Shown piece after piece: positions 42,418 to 50,580 of a DNA stretch of 57,587 nt. The first letter of the stretch is position 1; each line of letters opens with the position of its first letter. A program made the translations under genes and the position numbers. Location of the stretch: contig NZ_WTYK01000011.1 in assembly GCF_009828065.1 (NCBI RefSeq), positions 1 through 57,587 on the forward strand. Direction: 5' to 3'. Source of the stretch: Croceibacterium soli. Lineage in GTDB: Bacteria > Pseudomonadota > Alphaproteobacteria > Sphingomonadales > Sphingomonadaceae. Under the pieces are notes generated by a model, which worked only from the letters and a program-made list of their open reading frames with translations, made no database searches and was not told where the DNA came from.

Positions 42418-43569
42418 ATGTTCGGCAAATGGAAACGCCAATTCGGGGTGGCGGCGCTCAGCCTGGGCCTCGCCGCCTGTCAGGCGGTTCCCGGCGGACG
42501 CCAGGGCCCGGCGACGCCTCCGGCTCCCACTCCGACACCGACCCAGTCTGGCTTGCCGGAAGACGAAGCGCGTCACCGGGTGGCCCTGCTCGTGCCGCTG
42601 TCCGGCCCGAACGGCGCCGTCGGCCAGTCGATCGCCAACGCGACGACGATGGCCCTGCTCGACACCAACGCCGGCAACTTGCGCATCACCACATACGATA
42701 CCGCGACCGGCGCCGGCTCCGCCGCGGCACGTGCGCTGAGCGACGGCAACAAGCTGATCCTCGGCCCGCTGCTCGGCGGCGATGTCGCGCCCGTGCTGGC
42801 GCAGGCGCGCCCGGCGGACGTGCCCCTGATCAGCTTCTCGAACGACACTTCGGTCGCTGCGAACGACGTGTTCGTGATGGGCGTGATGCCCGAGCAATCG
42901 ATCGCCCGCAGCGTCGACCACGCGGTATCCAAAGGGGCCACCCGTTTCGCCGCGATCGTGCCCAACGGGGAATACGGCCGCCGCGCCGAAGCGGCGCTGC
43001 GCAGCCGCGTCAGCGGGCGCGGCGGCGTGCTCGTCGGGACCGAGCGCTATGACCGGGGCAACACCTCCATCGTCAGCGCGGCGGAGCGGCTCCGTTCGCG
43101 TGGCGGCTTCGACACCGTCCTGATCGCCGACGGCGCGCGGCTTTCCGCGATGGCTGCCGGCGAGATCAAGGAAGGAGGCTCCGCCTCGCCGCGGATCCTC
43201 GGCACCGAGCTGTGGAGCGGCGAGGACGAGATCGCCCGCTCCGCCGCGCTGCGGGGCGCATGGTTCTCGGCCGTGTCCGACGCGCGCTACCGCCAGTTCG
43301 TCACCAGCTACCAGAAGCGCTTCGGGGCGCAGCCTTACCGCATCGCCACGCTGGGGTACGACGCCGTGCTCCTGGCGCTCCGCGTCGCCCGCGACTGGCG
43401 GCCAGGACGCAACTTCCCGACGGCGCAGCTGCTCGACGACGGCGGCTTCCTGGGCCTCGACGGTCCGTTCCGCTTCCGGCGCGGCGGCATGGCCGAACGG
43501 GCGATGGAAGTGCGCCAGGTGGGCAACGGCACCGTCACCGTGGTCGACCCCGCGCCGGCGCGGTTCTGA
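42418..43569 (+). CDS. Penicillin-binding protein activator (LpoA-like) lipoprotein
   Basis: A 383-residue lipoprotein with lipobox LSLGLAACQAV, a Pro/Thr-rich linker (GPATPPAPTPTPTQSG), and a periplasmic-binding-protein-like domain: RVALLVPLSGPNGAVGQSIA, LILGPLLGGDVAPVLAQAR, VPLISFSNDTSVAANDVFVM, RFAAIVPNGEYGRRAEAAL. The family includes LpoA, which stimulates PBP1A. The divergent rsmI with downstream yraN is the same neighbourhood as in E. coli, supporting the assignment. It lacks the TPR-rich N-terminal half of E. coli LpoA. Confidence 0.85.
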   Translation: MFGKWKRQFGVAALSLGLAACQAVPGGRQGPATPPAPTPTPTQSGLPEDEARHRVALLVPLSGPNGAVGQSIANATTMALLDTNAGNLRITTYDTATGAGSAAARALSDGNKLILGPLLGGDVAPVLAQARPADVPLISFSNDTSVAANDVFVMGVMPEQSIARSVDHAVSKGATRFAAIVPNGEYGRRAEAALRSRVSGRGGVLVGTERYDRGNTSIVSAAERLRSRGGFDTVLIADGARLSAMAAGEIKEGGSASPRILGTELWSGEDEIARSAALRGAWFSAVSDARYRQFVTSYQKRFGAQPYRIATLGYDAVLLALRVARDWRPGRNFPTAQLLDDGGFLGLDGPFRFRRGGMAERAMEVRQVGNGTVTVVDPAPARF

Positions 43570-43599
43570 GCAGCCCGGACGTTCGTTCCCCCCTCTCCT

Positions 43600-43689
43600 C
43601 CCGTTCGCCCTGAGCTTGTCGAAGGGCTGTCCTTCCTTCCTGCGCGGCGCAGAAGAAAAGCGGTCCTTCGACAAGCTCAGGACGAACGG
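43600..43689. repeat. Two hairpin-repeat units between the LpoA-like gene and parE
   Basis: 43600-43627 (stem GCCCT/AGGGC) and 43662-43689 (stem GTCCT/AGGAC), in opposite orientation. The 206-bp gap has no gene and must also hold the parE promoter. Confidence 0.9.
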
Positions 43690-43775
43690 AGGTTGAGGCG
43701 GGCGGATGGGGCCGTGGCGGATAACGCGCGTCCTCCGCTTGAGTCTGCTCGGACCCGCGCCCTATAGCCGAGGCC

Positions 43776-45752
43776 ATGTCAGAAGACCTGTTCGACAAGC
43801 TGCCGCAGGGCGGCGGTGATTACGACGCTTCCTCGATCGAGGTGCTGGAGGGGCTCGAGCCGGTCCGGCGGCGCCCGGGCATGTACATCGGCGGCACGGA
43901 CGAGCGGGCCCTGCACCATCTCGCCGCCGAAGTGCTCGACAACGCGATGGATGAAGCGGTGGCCGGGCACGCCAACCGAATCGAAGTGACGCTGGAGGAA
44001 GGCAACCGCCTGACCATCAGCGACAACGGCCGCGGCATCCCGGTGGACGAGCATCCCAAATTCCCCGGCAAGTCGAGCCTCGAGGTCATCCTCACCACGC
44101 TCCACTCGGGCGGCAAGTTCTCCGGCAAGGCCTATGCCACCAGCGGCGGCCTGCACGGCGTCGGCGTATCGGTGGTCAATGCGCTGTCATCCCACACCCG
44201 GGTCGAGGTGGCGAAGAACAAGGAAGTCTTCGCGCAGGAGTTCTCCAAGGGCGTTGCGACCGGCAAGTTGAAGAAGATCGGCGACACGCCCAACCGGCGC
44301 GGCACGACCGTCTCCTTCACACCGGACGAGGAGATCTTCGGCGATCGCCAGTTCAAGCCGGCGCGCCTGTTCAAGCTCGCCCGCTCCAAGGCTTACCTTT
44401 ATGCCGGCGTCGAGATCCGCTGGAAGTGCGCACCGGCGCTCGCCAGCGAGGATGTGCCGCAAGAGGCGGTGTTCCAGTTCCCCGGCGGTCTTGCCGACCA
44501 TCTGGCGGAGCAGGTGGCCGAGCGCGAGTGCGTGACCAGCCAGTTCTTCGCCGGGCGGCAGGATTTTCCCGATGATCAGGGCCGCGTCGAATGGGCCGTG
44601 GCCTGGCCGCTGTGGTCGGACGGCGCCTATTCCTGGTACTGCAACACCGTGCCCACTCCCGATGGCGGCACGCACGAACAGGGCATGCGCGCCGCGCTCA
44701 CCAAAGGCATTCGCGCCTTCGGCGAACTCACCGGGCAAAAGAAGGCCAAGGACATCTCCGCCGACGACATCGTCACCGGCTCGGAGATCATGCTCTCGGT
44801 CTTCATCCGCGAGCCGCAGTTCCAGAGCCAGACCAAGGACCGCCTCACTTCGCCCGAGGCCGCCCGCCTAGTCGAGAACGCCGTGCGCGACCACTTCGAC
44901 CACTTCCTGTCCGACAACATGGAACGCGGCCGGGCCCTGCTTGGCGCGGTCATGGAGCGGATGGACGAGCGGCTCCGCCGCAAGGCGGAGCGCGAGGTCA
45001 AGCGCAAGACCGCCACGAACGCCAAGAAGCTGCGCCTGCCGGGCAAGCTCACCGACTGCTCCGGCGAAGGCAGCGGCGAGACCGAGCTGTTCATCGTCGA
45101 AGGGGACAGCGCCGGCGGCAGCGCCAAGCAGGCGCGTGATCGCAAGACCCAGGCAATCCTGCCGATCCGCGGCAAGATACTCAACGTCGCTTCCGCCACG
45201 GCGGACAAGATCCGCGCGAACAGCGAGATCGCGGACCTGACCCTGGCGCTGGGCTGTGGGATCCGCAAGGACTGCGACCCGGGCAACTTGCGCTACGACC
45301 GCATCGTCATCATGACCGACGCCGACGTCGACGGCGCGCATATTGCAACGCTGCTGATGACGTTCTTTTTCCAGGAGATGGCCGAGCTGGTGAAGCGCGG
45401 GCACTTATTCCTGGCCCAGCCCCCGCTCTACCGCCTGACCGCCGGCAAGGAGAGCCTCTACGCCCGCGATGACGCCCACCGGGCGGAACTGGAAGCGACC
45501 GTGTTCAAGGGGAAGAAAGTCGAGGTCAGCCGTTTCAAGGGCCTTGGCGAGATGAACCCGCAGCAGCTTCGCGAAACGACGATGGACCCGAAGACCCGCA
45601 GCCTGATCCGCATCACCTTGCCGCCGGAGCATGAGCAGCGGCATGCGGTGAAGGAACTGGTCGACCAGCTTATGGGCCGTAACCCGGAGCACCGCTTCAA
45701 CTTCATCCAGAACCGCGCCGGTGAACTGGACCGCGATCTGATCGACGCCTGA
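43776..45752 (+). CDS. parE: DNA topoisomerase IV subunit B
   Basis: A 658-residue GHKL ATPase. N-terminal domain with VRRRPGMYIGGTDERALHHL, EVLDNAMDEAV, ISDNGRGIPVDEHPKFPGKS and GGLHGVGVSVVNALS; transducer domain with the switch lysine in QSQTKDRLTSPEA; TOPRIM domain with FIVEGDSAGGSAKQARDRKT and IVIMTDADVDGAHIATLL. QAILPIRGKILNV and the insertion-free TOPRIM favour ParE over GyrB. It decatenates chromosomes with ParC. Followed after 17 bp by the GFA-family gene. Confidence 0.95.
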   Translation: MSEDLFDKLPQGGGDYDASSIEVLEGLEPVRRRPGMYIGGTDERALHHLAAEVLDNAMDEAVAGHANRIEVTLEEGNRLTISDNGRGIPVDEHPKFPGKSSLEVILTTLHSGGKFSGKAYATSGGLHGVGVSVVNALSSHTRVEVAKNKEVFAQEFSKGVATGKLKKIGDTPNRRGTTVSFTPDEEIFGDRQFKPARLFKLARSKAYLYAGVEIRWKCAPALASEDVPQEAVFQFPGGLADHLAEQVAERECVTSQFFAGRQDFPDDQGRVEWAVAWPLWSDGAYSWYCNTVPTPDGGTHEQGMRAALTKGIRAFGELTGQKKAKDISADDIVTGSEIMLSVFIREPQFQSQTKDRLTSPEAARLVENAVRDHFDHFLSDNMERGRALLGAVMERMDERLRRKAEREVKRKTATNAKKLRLPGKLTDCSGEGSGETELFIVEGDSAGGSAKQARDRKTQAILPIRGKILNVASATADKIRANSEIADLTLALGCGIRKDCDPGNLRYDRIVIMTDADVDGAHIATLLMTFFFQEMAELVKRGHLFLAQPPLYRLTAGKESLYARDDAHRAELEATVFKGKKVEVSRFKGLGEMNPQQLRETTMDPKTRSLIRITLPPEHEQRHAVKELVDQLMGRNPEHRFNFIQNRAGELDRDLIDA

Positions 45753-45769
45753 CGGGAAGGGGACGCGAC

Positions 45770-46183
45770 ATGCAGGGACGGTGCAATTGCGGCGCGGTGA
45801 GCGCGAGCTTCGCGAACGGCCCGGTGCAGACGCGCCAATGCTGGTGCCGGCAGTGCCAGAAGGCTGCGGCGGGCGGGCCGACCCATAACGCGATGTTCCA
45901 AACGGCGGATGTCACCCTCACCGGAGACGTCGCCCGGTGGAGTTATCTCGCGCTAAGCGGCAATACGCTGACCCAATCGTTCTGCTCGGCCTGCGGCACG
46001 CCGGTCTACGCCCAAAGCTCGGCGCGGCCGCAGTTCATGACCTTCCGCCTGGGTTTCCTCGACGAGCCCCACGGCCTCGCGCCCGAGATGGCGATCTGGA
46101 CTTCGGAGAAACCGGCCTGGGCGAAGATCGATCCGGACCTTTCGAGCTATCCCGGACAGCCGCCCGCGCCTGCAACGCGCTGA
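45770..46183 (+). CDS. GFA family (glutathione-dependent formaldehyde-activating-like) protein
   Basis: A 137-residue zinc protein. The cysteine pattern is complete: GRCNCGAV, CWCRQCQK, and FCSACGTPVYAQ. It shares the Gfa fold but the wider family has many members not involved in formaldehyde metabolism, so the substrate is unknown. It is 17 bp after parE and may be cotranscribed. AAGGGGA near the ATG serves as ribosome site. Confidence 0.88.
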   Translation: MQGRCNCGAVSASFANGPVQTRQCWCRQCQKAAAGGPTHNAMFQTADVTLTGDVARWSYLALSGNTLTQSFCSACGTPVYAQSSARPQFMTFRLGFLDEPHGLAPEMAIWTSEKPAWAKIDPDLSSYPGQPPAPATR

Positions 46184-46187
46184 CGGC

Positions 46188-46409
46188 CTAGTGCGCCTGC
46201 TGCGGCGTGTGGTGCTTCTCCAGCTCGTGAGCAGCAAAGCGCTCAGTCAGGTAAGCGACCAGGCCGCCCGCGGCGGTCATCGCCATCTGCCGCTTGTCGG
46301 GGCTGCCGATCATCTTGAGCAGCTTCCTGATGTCCTTGCGGGTGCCCTTGGACAGCTTGAAGCCCATGATCTTCTTCGGCACTTCGATCTTGCCGCTCTT
46401 CTTGCCCAT
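46188..46409 (-). CDS. Hypothetical small basic protein (73 aa)
   Basis: A 73-residue frame starting MGKKSGKIEVPKKIMGFKLS and ending LEKHHTPQQAH. AAGGAG lies seven bases before the ATG at 46409, a good ribosome site, and the composition (KGTRKDIRKLLKMIGSPDKR) is that of a real basic helical protein. I have seen similar short proteins in sphingomonads but know no function. It once lay directly downstream of the chemoreceptor gene, judging by the duplicated tail of that gene just upstream. Confidence 0.7.
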   Translation of the reverse strand: MGKKSGKIEVPKKIMGFKLSKGTRKDIRKLLKMIGSPDKRQMAMTAAGGLVAYLTERFAAHELEKHHTPQQAH

Positions 46410-46410
46410 C

Positions 46411-46521
46411 GCGCATCTCCTTGCGAGCGGACAACGCAGCGGAACCGGCGAAGTTTCGCCTTCGCCGAGACGGTTCAGCCGAAGCTGTAGGCAAGCTCCA
46501 GATCGCCCCAGCGGCGGCCGC
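46411..46521. repeat. Duplicate of the chemoreceptor 3' end, left copy
   Basis: 46475-46521 is identical over 47 bp to 47888-47934, the stop codon and last 15 or so codons of the chemoreceptor gene. The leader GCGCATCTCCTTG (46411-46423) also matches 47854-47866, followed in both by a similar GAGCGGACAACGCAGCGG-like stretch. The two copies bracket the GT87 gene. Confidence 0.92.
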
Positions 46522-46581
46522 AGTGGTCCTCCGCGACTGTGGAGAGATCGGACGAAGGGCTCAGGGCTCCTTCTTCTCTCG

Positions 46582-46640
46582 TCATGCCGAACTCGGTTCA
46601 GCATCCAACCGGGCGCCGGAACGAATTCTGGGTGACGGTG
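46582..46640. repeat. Degenerate CGTCA-type repeat at the GT87 3' end
   Basis: CGTCATGCCGAACTCGGTTC and, further on, a remnant ATTCTGGGTGACG resemble the two arms of the 92-bp elements at 57353-57587. The GT87 frame runs into it and uses its TCA as a TGA stop. Confidence 0.75.
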
Positions 46641-47826
46641 CAGGACTACGGTCGTTGCTCTCGTCCAGGGCTCGCCGCGTGATCACGATGAAGAAGGCTG
46701 CCAGCACGAGCGGCATGATCGGTATGCTGAAGCTCATGGCCAGAGGCCGGGCGAAAGCGGCAGCGATGAACGCCCCGGCAGCGATCAGTTTTTCCCATCG
46801 GCGAAAACCCGATCCGGTCAGCCAGATCAAAGGGAAGGCCAGGAGCACCAGATCGTAGTCGAACACGAACGGTGTCGCCAGCGGCGCTCCGGCAAGCATC
46901 GCCGCTCCCAAAGCCGGAGAGAAAGACTTACGCCAGGCCGCCCGGCACAGCGCACCGGTGACCGCGAGGCTGACCAGCCCCTGGACGGTATAAGCGAACT
47001 GAGGCGAAGCGCCGAGCAGCATGGCGGCGGCAAACGGGCTTTGCATCTTCCCGAAGCCGATGAGTCCCCCTGTCATCGCCGCCTGTGCCGTTTCGCTGAC
47101 GGCTATCCAGTCGAGCCAGACCGCGGGGTCGAAAGCGGCTGTCGCGGCCAAGCCAAGCAGTACTGCCGTGACCGCCGCGGCCGCGATCACACGCCATTCG
47201 CCGGTTACCAGCAGAACCAGCGGAATGAGGATCCCAAGCTGCGGCTTGATCGTCGCCAGGCCGAAGCAGATGCCCGCCAGCAAGGGATGGGCCCTGGCCA
47301 GCAGAACGCCAAGGCCGAGCAAGGCGGCGACAAGGAACGACGTCTGACCATGGGTCACCGTGATGACGACCGGCGGAAAAGCGGCAAGGATGAGCAAGGC
47401 GGACCATCGAATGCCCGATCGCCGAAGCCAAAGTCGCACTGTCGCAAAGTACACCGCGCCAGTCGCAAGCAACCAGACTGCCAGAGCCGGGAAATAGGGA
47501 AGGAAGCCCAGCAGATAGCAAATCAGCAGGAACGGTGGCGGGTAGAAAAAGGCCGTGTGCGCTCCCTCTTGCACGAAAAAGGCCTGTTGCGCCGCGAAAT
47601 GTGCCGCAGGATCATAGATGTTCTCCTGCACCTGCAGCATTCCGCCGGTCGTCCAGAAGCTCAGGAAATCGCTACCGAGCAGCAAGCCGTGGCGATCGAT
47701 GCCCCCATTAGACGTCCCGGTGAGCAACACGATAGATGCAAGGTTCAGCAGCGCCAGCAGCCATAAGTAGCCACGCGCCCGCCGAGGCCCCAGCCAATCT
47801 GCATCCCGGAAGAACCCAACCCCCAT
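46582..47826 (-). CDS. Glycosyltransferase family 87 (DUF2029) membrane protein, inserted gene
   Basis: A protein of about 414 residues with at least nine hydrophobic helices. Family features: LLLGSDFLSFWTTGGMLQVQ with the catalytic-type Asp in SDFLSFW, ENIYDPAAHFAAQQAFF, FFYPPPFLLICYLLG, THGQTSFLVAALLGLGVLL and LATIKPQLGILIP. GT87 enzymes are polyprenyl-phosphate-linked mannosyltransferases in actinobacteria; many proteobacterial members are unassigned. ATG at 47826, with ATG 47859 possible. Its last 14 or so residues and stop codon come from a dispersed repeat. Duplicated flanks show it was inserted between the chemoreceptor and the small gene. Confidence 0.8.
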   Translation of the reverse strand: MGVGFFRDADWLGPRRARGYLWLLALLNLASIVLLTGTSNGGIDRHGLLLGSDFLSFWTTGGMLQVQENIYDPAAHFAAQQAFFVQEGAHTAFFYPPPFLLICYLLGFLPYFPALAVWLLATGAVYFATVRLWLRRSGIRWSALLILAAFPPVVITVTHGQTSFLVAALLGLGVLLARAHPLLAGICFGLATIKPQLGILIPLVLLVTGEWRVIAAAAVTAVLLGLAATAAFDPAVWLDWIAVSETAQAAMTGGLIGFGKMQSPFAAAMLLGASPQFAYTVQGLVSLAVTGALCRAAWRKSFSPALGAAMLAGAPLATPFVFDYDLVLLAFPLIWLTGSGFRRWEKLIAAGAFIAAAFARPLAMSFSIPIMPLVLAAFFIVITRRALDESNDRSPAPSPRIRSGARLDAEPSSA

Positions 47827-47853
47827 CACAGAGTGTCGCCCCTTTTTCCAACT

Positions 47854-47934
47854 GCGCATCTCCTTGTCCGGAGAACGTAGCGGCCGCTCAGCCGAAGCTG
47901 TAGGCAAGCTCCAGATCGCCCCAGCGGCGGCCGC
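47854..47934. repeat. Chemoreceptor 3' end, right (original) copy of the duplication
   Basis: The real end of the chemoreceptor gene plus the downstream leader GCGCATCTCCTTG. It matches 46411-46521, with 47 identical bases (47888-47934). The match stops after GCGC on the GT87 side, exactly before the ATG of the small gene in the left copy. Confidence 0.9.
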
Positions 47935-49288
47935 CGATCGTGAGCGGAACATAGACGCTGCGCACTACGCGGTAGCTGCGCCCGTCCCCTTCCTGGCGGT
48001 AGACCGCCATCATGTAAGGCTCCTGGCTCTGCTTGGCCTTGCGGTCGATGGCCGAGAGGATGATCCGCCCGTTGCGGCAGAACTCGGTGTCGTGAACTCT
48101 GTCGCCGGTCGGGTCGCGGGAAAATTCCGAGAGGTGCGCCGGCAGGTGGCCATTCATGTCCGTGCAGATGGCGGCCATGATCTGCTTGTCCGATGCGGCG
48201 ATCCGGTCGAGCACGGGGCGCCAGTTGCGATCGGCCCAGGGCATCAGCCGGGTGGCGAAGCGCTTCGGATCGCTGCCCGGAATCTCGCGGTAGTCACGGT
48301 CGAACAGCTCGCTTTCGGTCAGCCCGCCCTTGTCCAGCGCCGTCTCGGTGAGCCCGGCGATCTCCTTCGCAGCCGCCTGCGCACGCTCGACCATCAGGCT
48401 GTCGGCCGGTGACAGGCCCGCTTTCACGATGTTGTCGAACATCACGTTGGCGGTCATTTCCAGTTGCCCCATGCGCGCGTGGGCGACTTCGAGCTTGCCT
48501 TCGTTCTCGACCGCCGCCGCGTCGAAGTCGGCGAGTACCCCGCGCACCCGGTCGACATGGACGCCTACGCCGCCGGTGGTGCGGGCGATCAGTGCGTTTT
48601 GGCGATCGACCTCCTCGACCAGTGAGATGACTCCGTGCATCGTCTCCTCGATGCTGGCGATGGAGGCGCGCGCCTCCCCGCTCGCCTCCGCTCCGGCTTC
48701 GATCCGCGAGACGACCTGCTCGGCTTCCGCGCCCAGTGCGTCGACCGTGCGCGAGATTTCCTCGGTCGCCTTGCGCGTGTCGTTGGCCAAGTTCTTCACT
48801 TCGGCGGCGACGACCGCGAACGTCCTGCCGGCATCGCCTGCCCGGCGCGCCTCGATCATCGCGTTGAAGGCCAGGATGTTGGTGGTGTCGGCGATCTGCC
48901 CGATATCCTGAGAGGTCCGGCGGACCTGCTCCATCGCCGCGGCGAAGCCGGTGACGTGCTGAGTCAGCGTGTCGACCAGCGCCACGAGCTCGCCGATCTG
49001 ACCGAGCGAGGAGCGGATCAGGTCCGTGCCGCGTCCGAGCCGATCGACGGCCTTCTGCGACAGCATGCGCGCTTCGTCGGATGCGTCGGTGACCTGGCGC
49101 TGCTCCGCCTCGAGCGCGGCGACGGTGGCGCGCAGCTCGGCGTGCTCGGCACGGAGCCGTTCGGACGAATGGCCGACTGCCTCGACGATTCCGGCGACGT
49201 CGGAACAGCCGACGGTCACCTCCCCGCAATGGCGGGGGATTGCGTTGATGCCGGCGGCGCGCTCCGCCTGGACGATCTCATGCTTCAT
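47888..49288 (-). CDS. Soluble methyl-accepting chemotaxis protein
   Basis: A 466-residue chemoreceptor without transmembrane segments. A coiled-coil N-terminus ([20 protein letters not shown]) leads into the signalling hairpin: [20 protein letters not shown] and [20 protein letters not shown], the conserved tip that contacts CheA/CheW. The C-terminal 130 residues ([20 protein letters not shown] to [20 protein letters not shown]) form a Cache/PAS-like sensory domain of the sort found after the hairpin in some cytoplasmic receptors. ATG at 49288. Its 3' end is the source of the duplicated flank of the GT87 gene. Confidence 0.9.
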   Translation of the reverse strand: MKHEIVQAERAAGINAIPRHCGEVTVGCSDVAGIVEAVGHSSERLRAEHAELRATVAALEAEQRQVTDASDEARMLSQKAVDRLGRGTDLIRSSLGQIGELVALVDTLTQHVTGFAAAMEQVRRTSQDIGQIADTTNILAFNAMIEARRAGDAGRTFAVVAAEVKNLANDTRKATEEISRTVDALGAEAEQVVSRIEAGAEASGEARASIASIEETMHGVISLVEEVDRQNALIARTTGGVGVHVDRVRGVLADFDAAAVENEGKLEVAHARMGQLEMTANVMFDNIVKAGLSPADSLMVERAQAAAKEIAGLTETALDKGGLTESELFDRDYREIPGSDPKRFATRLMPWADRNWRPVLDRIAASDKQIMAAICTDMNGHLPAHLSEFSRDPTGDRVHDTEFCRNGRIILSAIDRKAKQSQEPYMMAVYRQEGDGRSYRVVRSVYVPLTIGGRRWGDLELAYSFG

Positions 49289-49381
49289 GGAGACTCTCAC
49301 CAACGACCCTGATTGTGGCGCCGGTGATAACAAGGGTTGGTAAGCGAAGCCTTAACCGGCCCTGGCACTGCCCCCCCGGGG

Positions 49382-50128
49382 TCAACCGGCCCTTGCCGGC
49401 TCGAACCGTTCACGCGGGACTTGGGCGAACATGGCCTTGGCTGCGGGCCGATCGTTGATCCGCTGGATCCAGCGCAGCAGGTGCGGCGTGTCGCTTTCGT
49501 TCACCAGTTCCGGGAAGCCCTTCTCCATGCCGTTGGCTATGGCGAAGTTGCAGATGTCGGCCAGCGAGTAGGCCCCGCCGGCAAGCCATTCCCGGTCAGC
49601 CAGGCGCTCGTCGAGCCGGCGCACGGATACCCCGATCTTGCGCATCTCCTCGTCGAGAATGTCCTGCGGGAAGCCTTCCCGCGCGCGCCGCCACTTCACC
49701 TGCTGCTCGGGGATCGGGATCGCCTTCAGCTTCTCTTCGAACTCGGCGTCGGAGAGGTGCTTGACCATGTTGCCGATGTGGCGGTGCCAGCCGACGGTGG
49801 AGACACACCAGCAGAAGTACTCGTCGACCCATTTGGTCCACACGCGCATCTCTGCGCGCTCCCACGGGTCATCCGGCCGTAGGCTGAGCGCGGTCGGGTG
49901 TGCATCTTCGAGATATTCGCAGATCACGGTGGATTCGGTGACGATCCTGCCGCCGTCGTCCAGTGCCGGCACCTGCCCACGCGGGTTGATCGCCTTGAAC
50001 CAGTGCGAGTGATGTTCGAACTTGGCCGGTTCGAGCCGCCTGTGCTCGAACGCCAGCCCTTTCTCGTACAGTGTGAGCAAGGGCTTCAGCGAATTGGCGC
50101 CGGGTCCGAAGCTGTAGAGCGTGAGCAT
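49382..50128 (-). CDS. Glutathione S-transferase, LigF-type (beta-etherase-like)
   Basis: A 248-residue GST: thioredoxin domain (1-80) with LTLYSFGPGANSLKPLLTLY, INPRGQVPALDDGGRIVTES and TVICEYLEDAHP; helical domain with RVWTKWVDEYFCWCVSTVGW and YSLADICNFAIANGMEKGF. These blocks match, as I remember it, Sphingobium LigF, the glutathione-dependent beta-aryl ether cleaving enzyme of lignin breakdown. Similar sphingomonad GSTs exist whose substrates are untested, so activity is not proven. No other lig genes are nearby; gshB is in the window. Confidence 0.85.
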   Translation of the reverse strand: MLTLYSFGPGANSLKPLLTLYEKGLAFEHRRLEPAKFEHHSHWFKAINPRGQVPALDDGGRIVTESTVICEYLEDAHPTALSLRPDDPWERAEMRVWTKWVDEYFCWCVSTVGWHRHIGNMVKHLSDAEFEEKLKAIPIPEQQVKWRRAREGFPQDILDEEMRKIGVSVRRLDERLADREWLAGGAYSLADICNFAIANGMEKGFPELVNESDTPHLLRWIQRINDRPAAKAMFAQVPRERFEPARAG

Positions 50129-50256
50129 TGTTCTCTCCCAAAGACTTGCCTCGAAACTAGGGAGCGCCGGGGCGCGAGAGCAAGCGTGAATGCGCTTGGG
50201 CAGAGTTGGACTGGCGTGCTCCGCGTGATATCATCCGCCAGGCAAGGAGAGATCCC

Positions 50257-50571
50257 ATGCGTCTGGTTCTCGCGCTGCTTGCGCCGCTCGCCACGGCCGC
50301 CACCTCACCCGAACAGGGCGCCCCGCCCCCTGGCGCGGAGGAGCGGGAGCCGACGGAGAACTGTCGCGGCCGGATCGAACGCGTTCGCCAGGAGCGCGGT
50401 CTGCCGCAGCTTCGGCGCGATAGCGCCTCCCCGGAAGAGCCGCTGCTGATCGCTGCGGTCGACAAGCGGATCGATGGCTGTGCAGTCCTGGTGATGCGCC
50501 ACGACGCGGGCGACATCCGCCCCCTGCCCCCGTTCCAGGATGGTCCGGCGCGGCGGATGCCGGCACGCTGA
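50257..50571 (+). CDS. Small secreted protein of unknown function (104 aa)
   Basis: The ATG at 50257 follows AAGGAG by about eight bases. A signal peptide MRLVLALLAPLATAATSPEQ precedes a charged mature region with two cysteines (ENCRGRIERVRQERGLPQL and DKRIDGCAVLVMRHDAGDI). No family recognised. It is convergent with NamZ and alone on its strand. Confidence 0.65.
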   Translation: MRLVLALLAPLATAATSPEQGAPPPGAEEREPTENCRGRIERVRQERGLPQLRRDSASPEEPLLIAAVDKRIDGCAVLVMRHDAGDIRPLPPFQDGPARRMPAR

Positions 50572-50580
50572 CCCTCGGCT

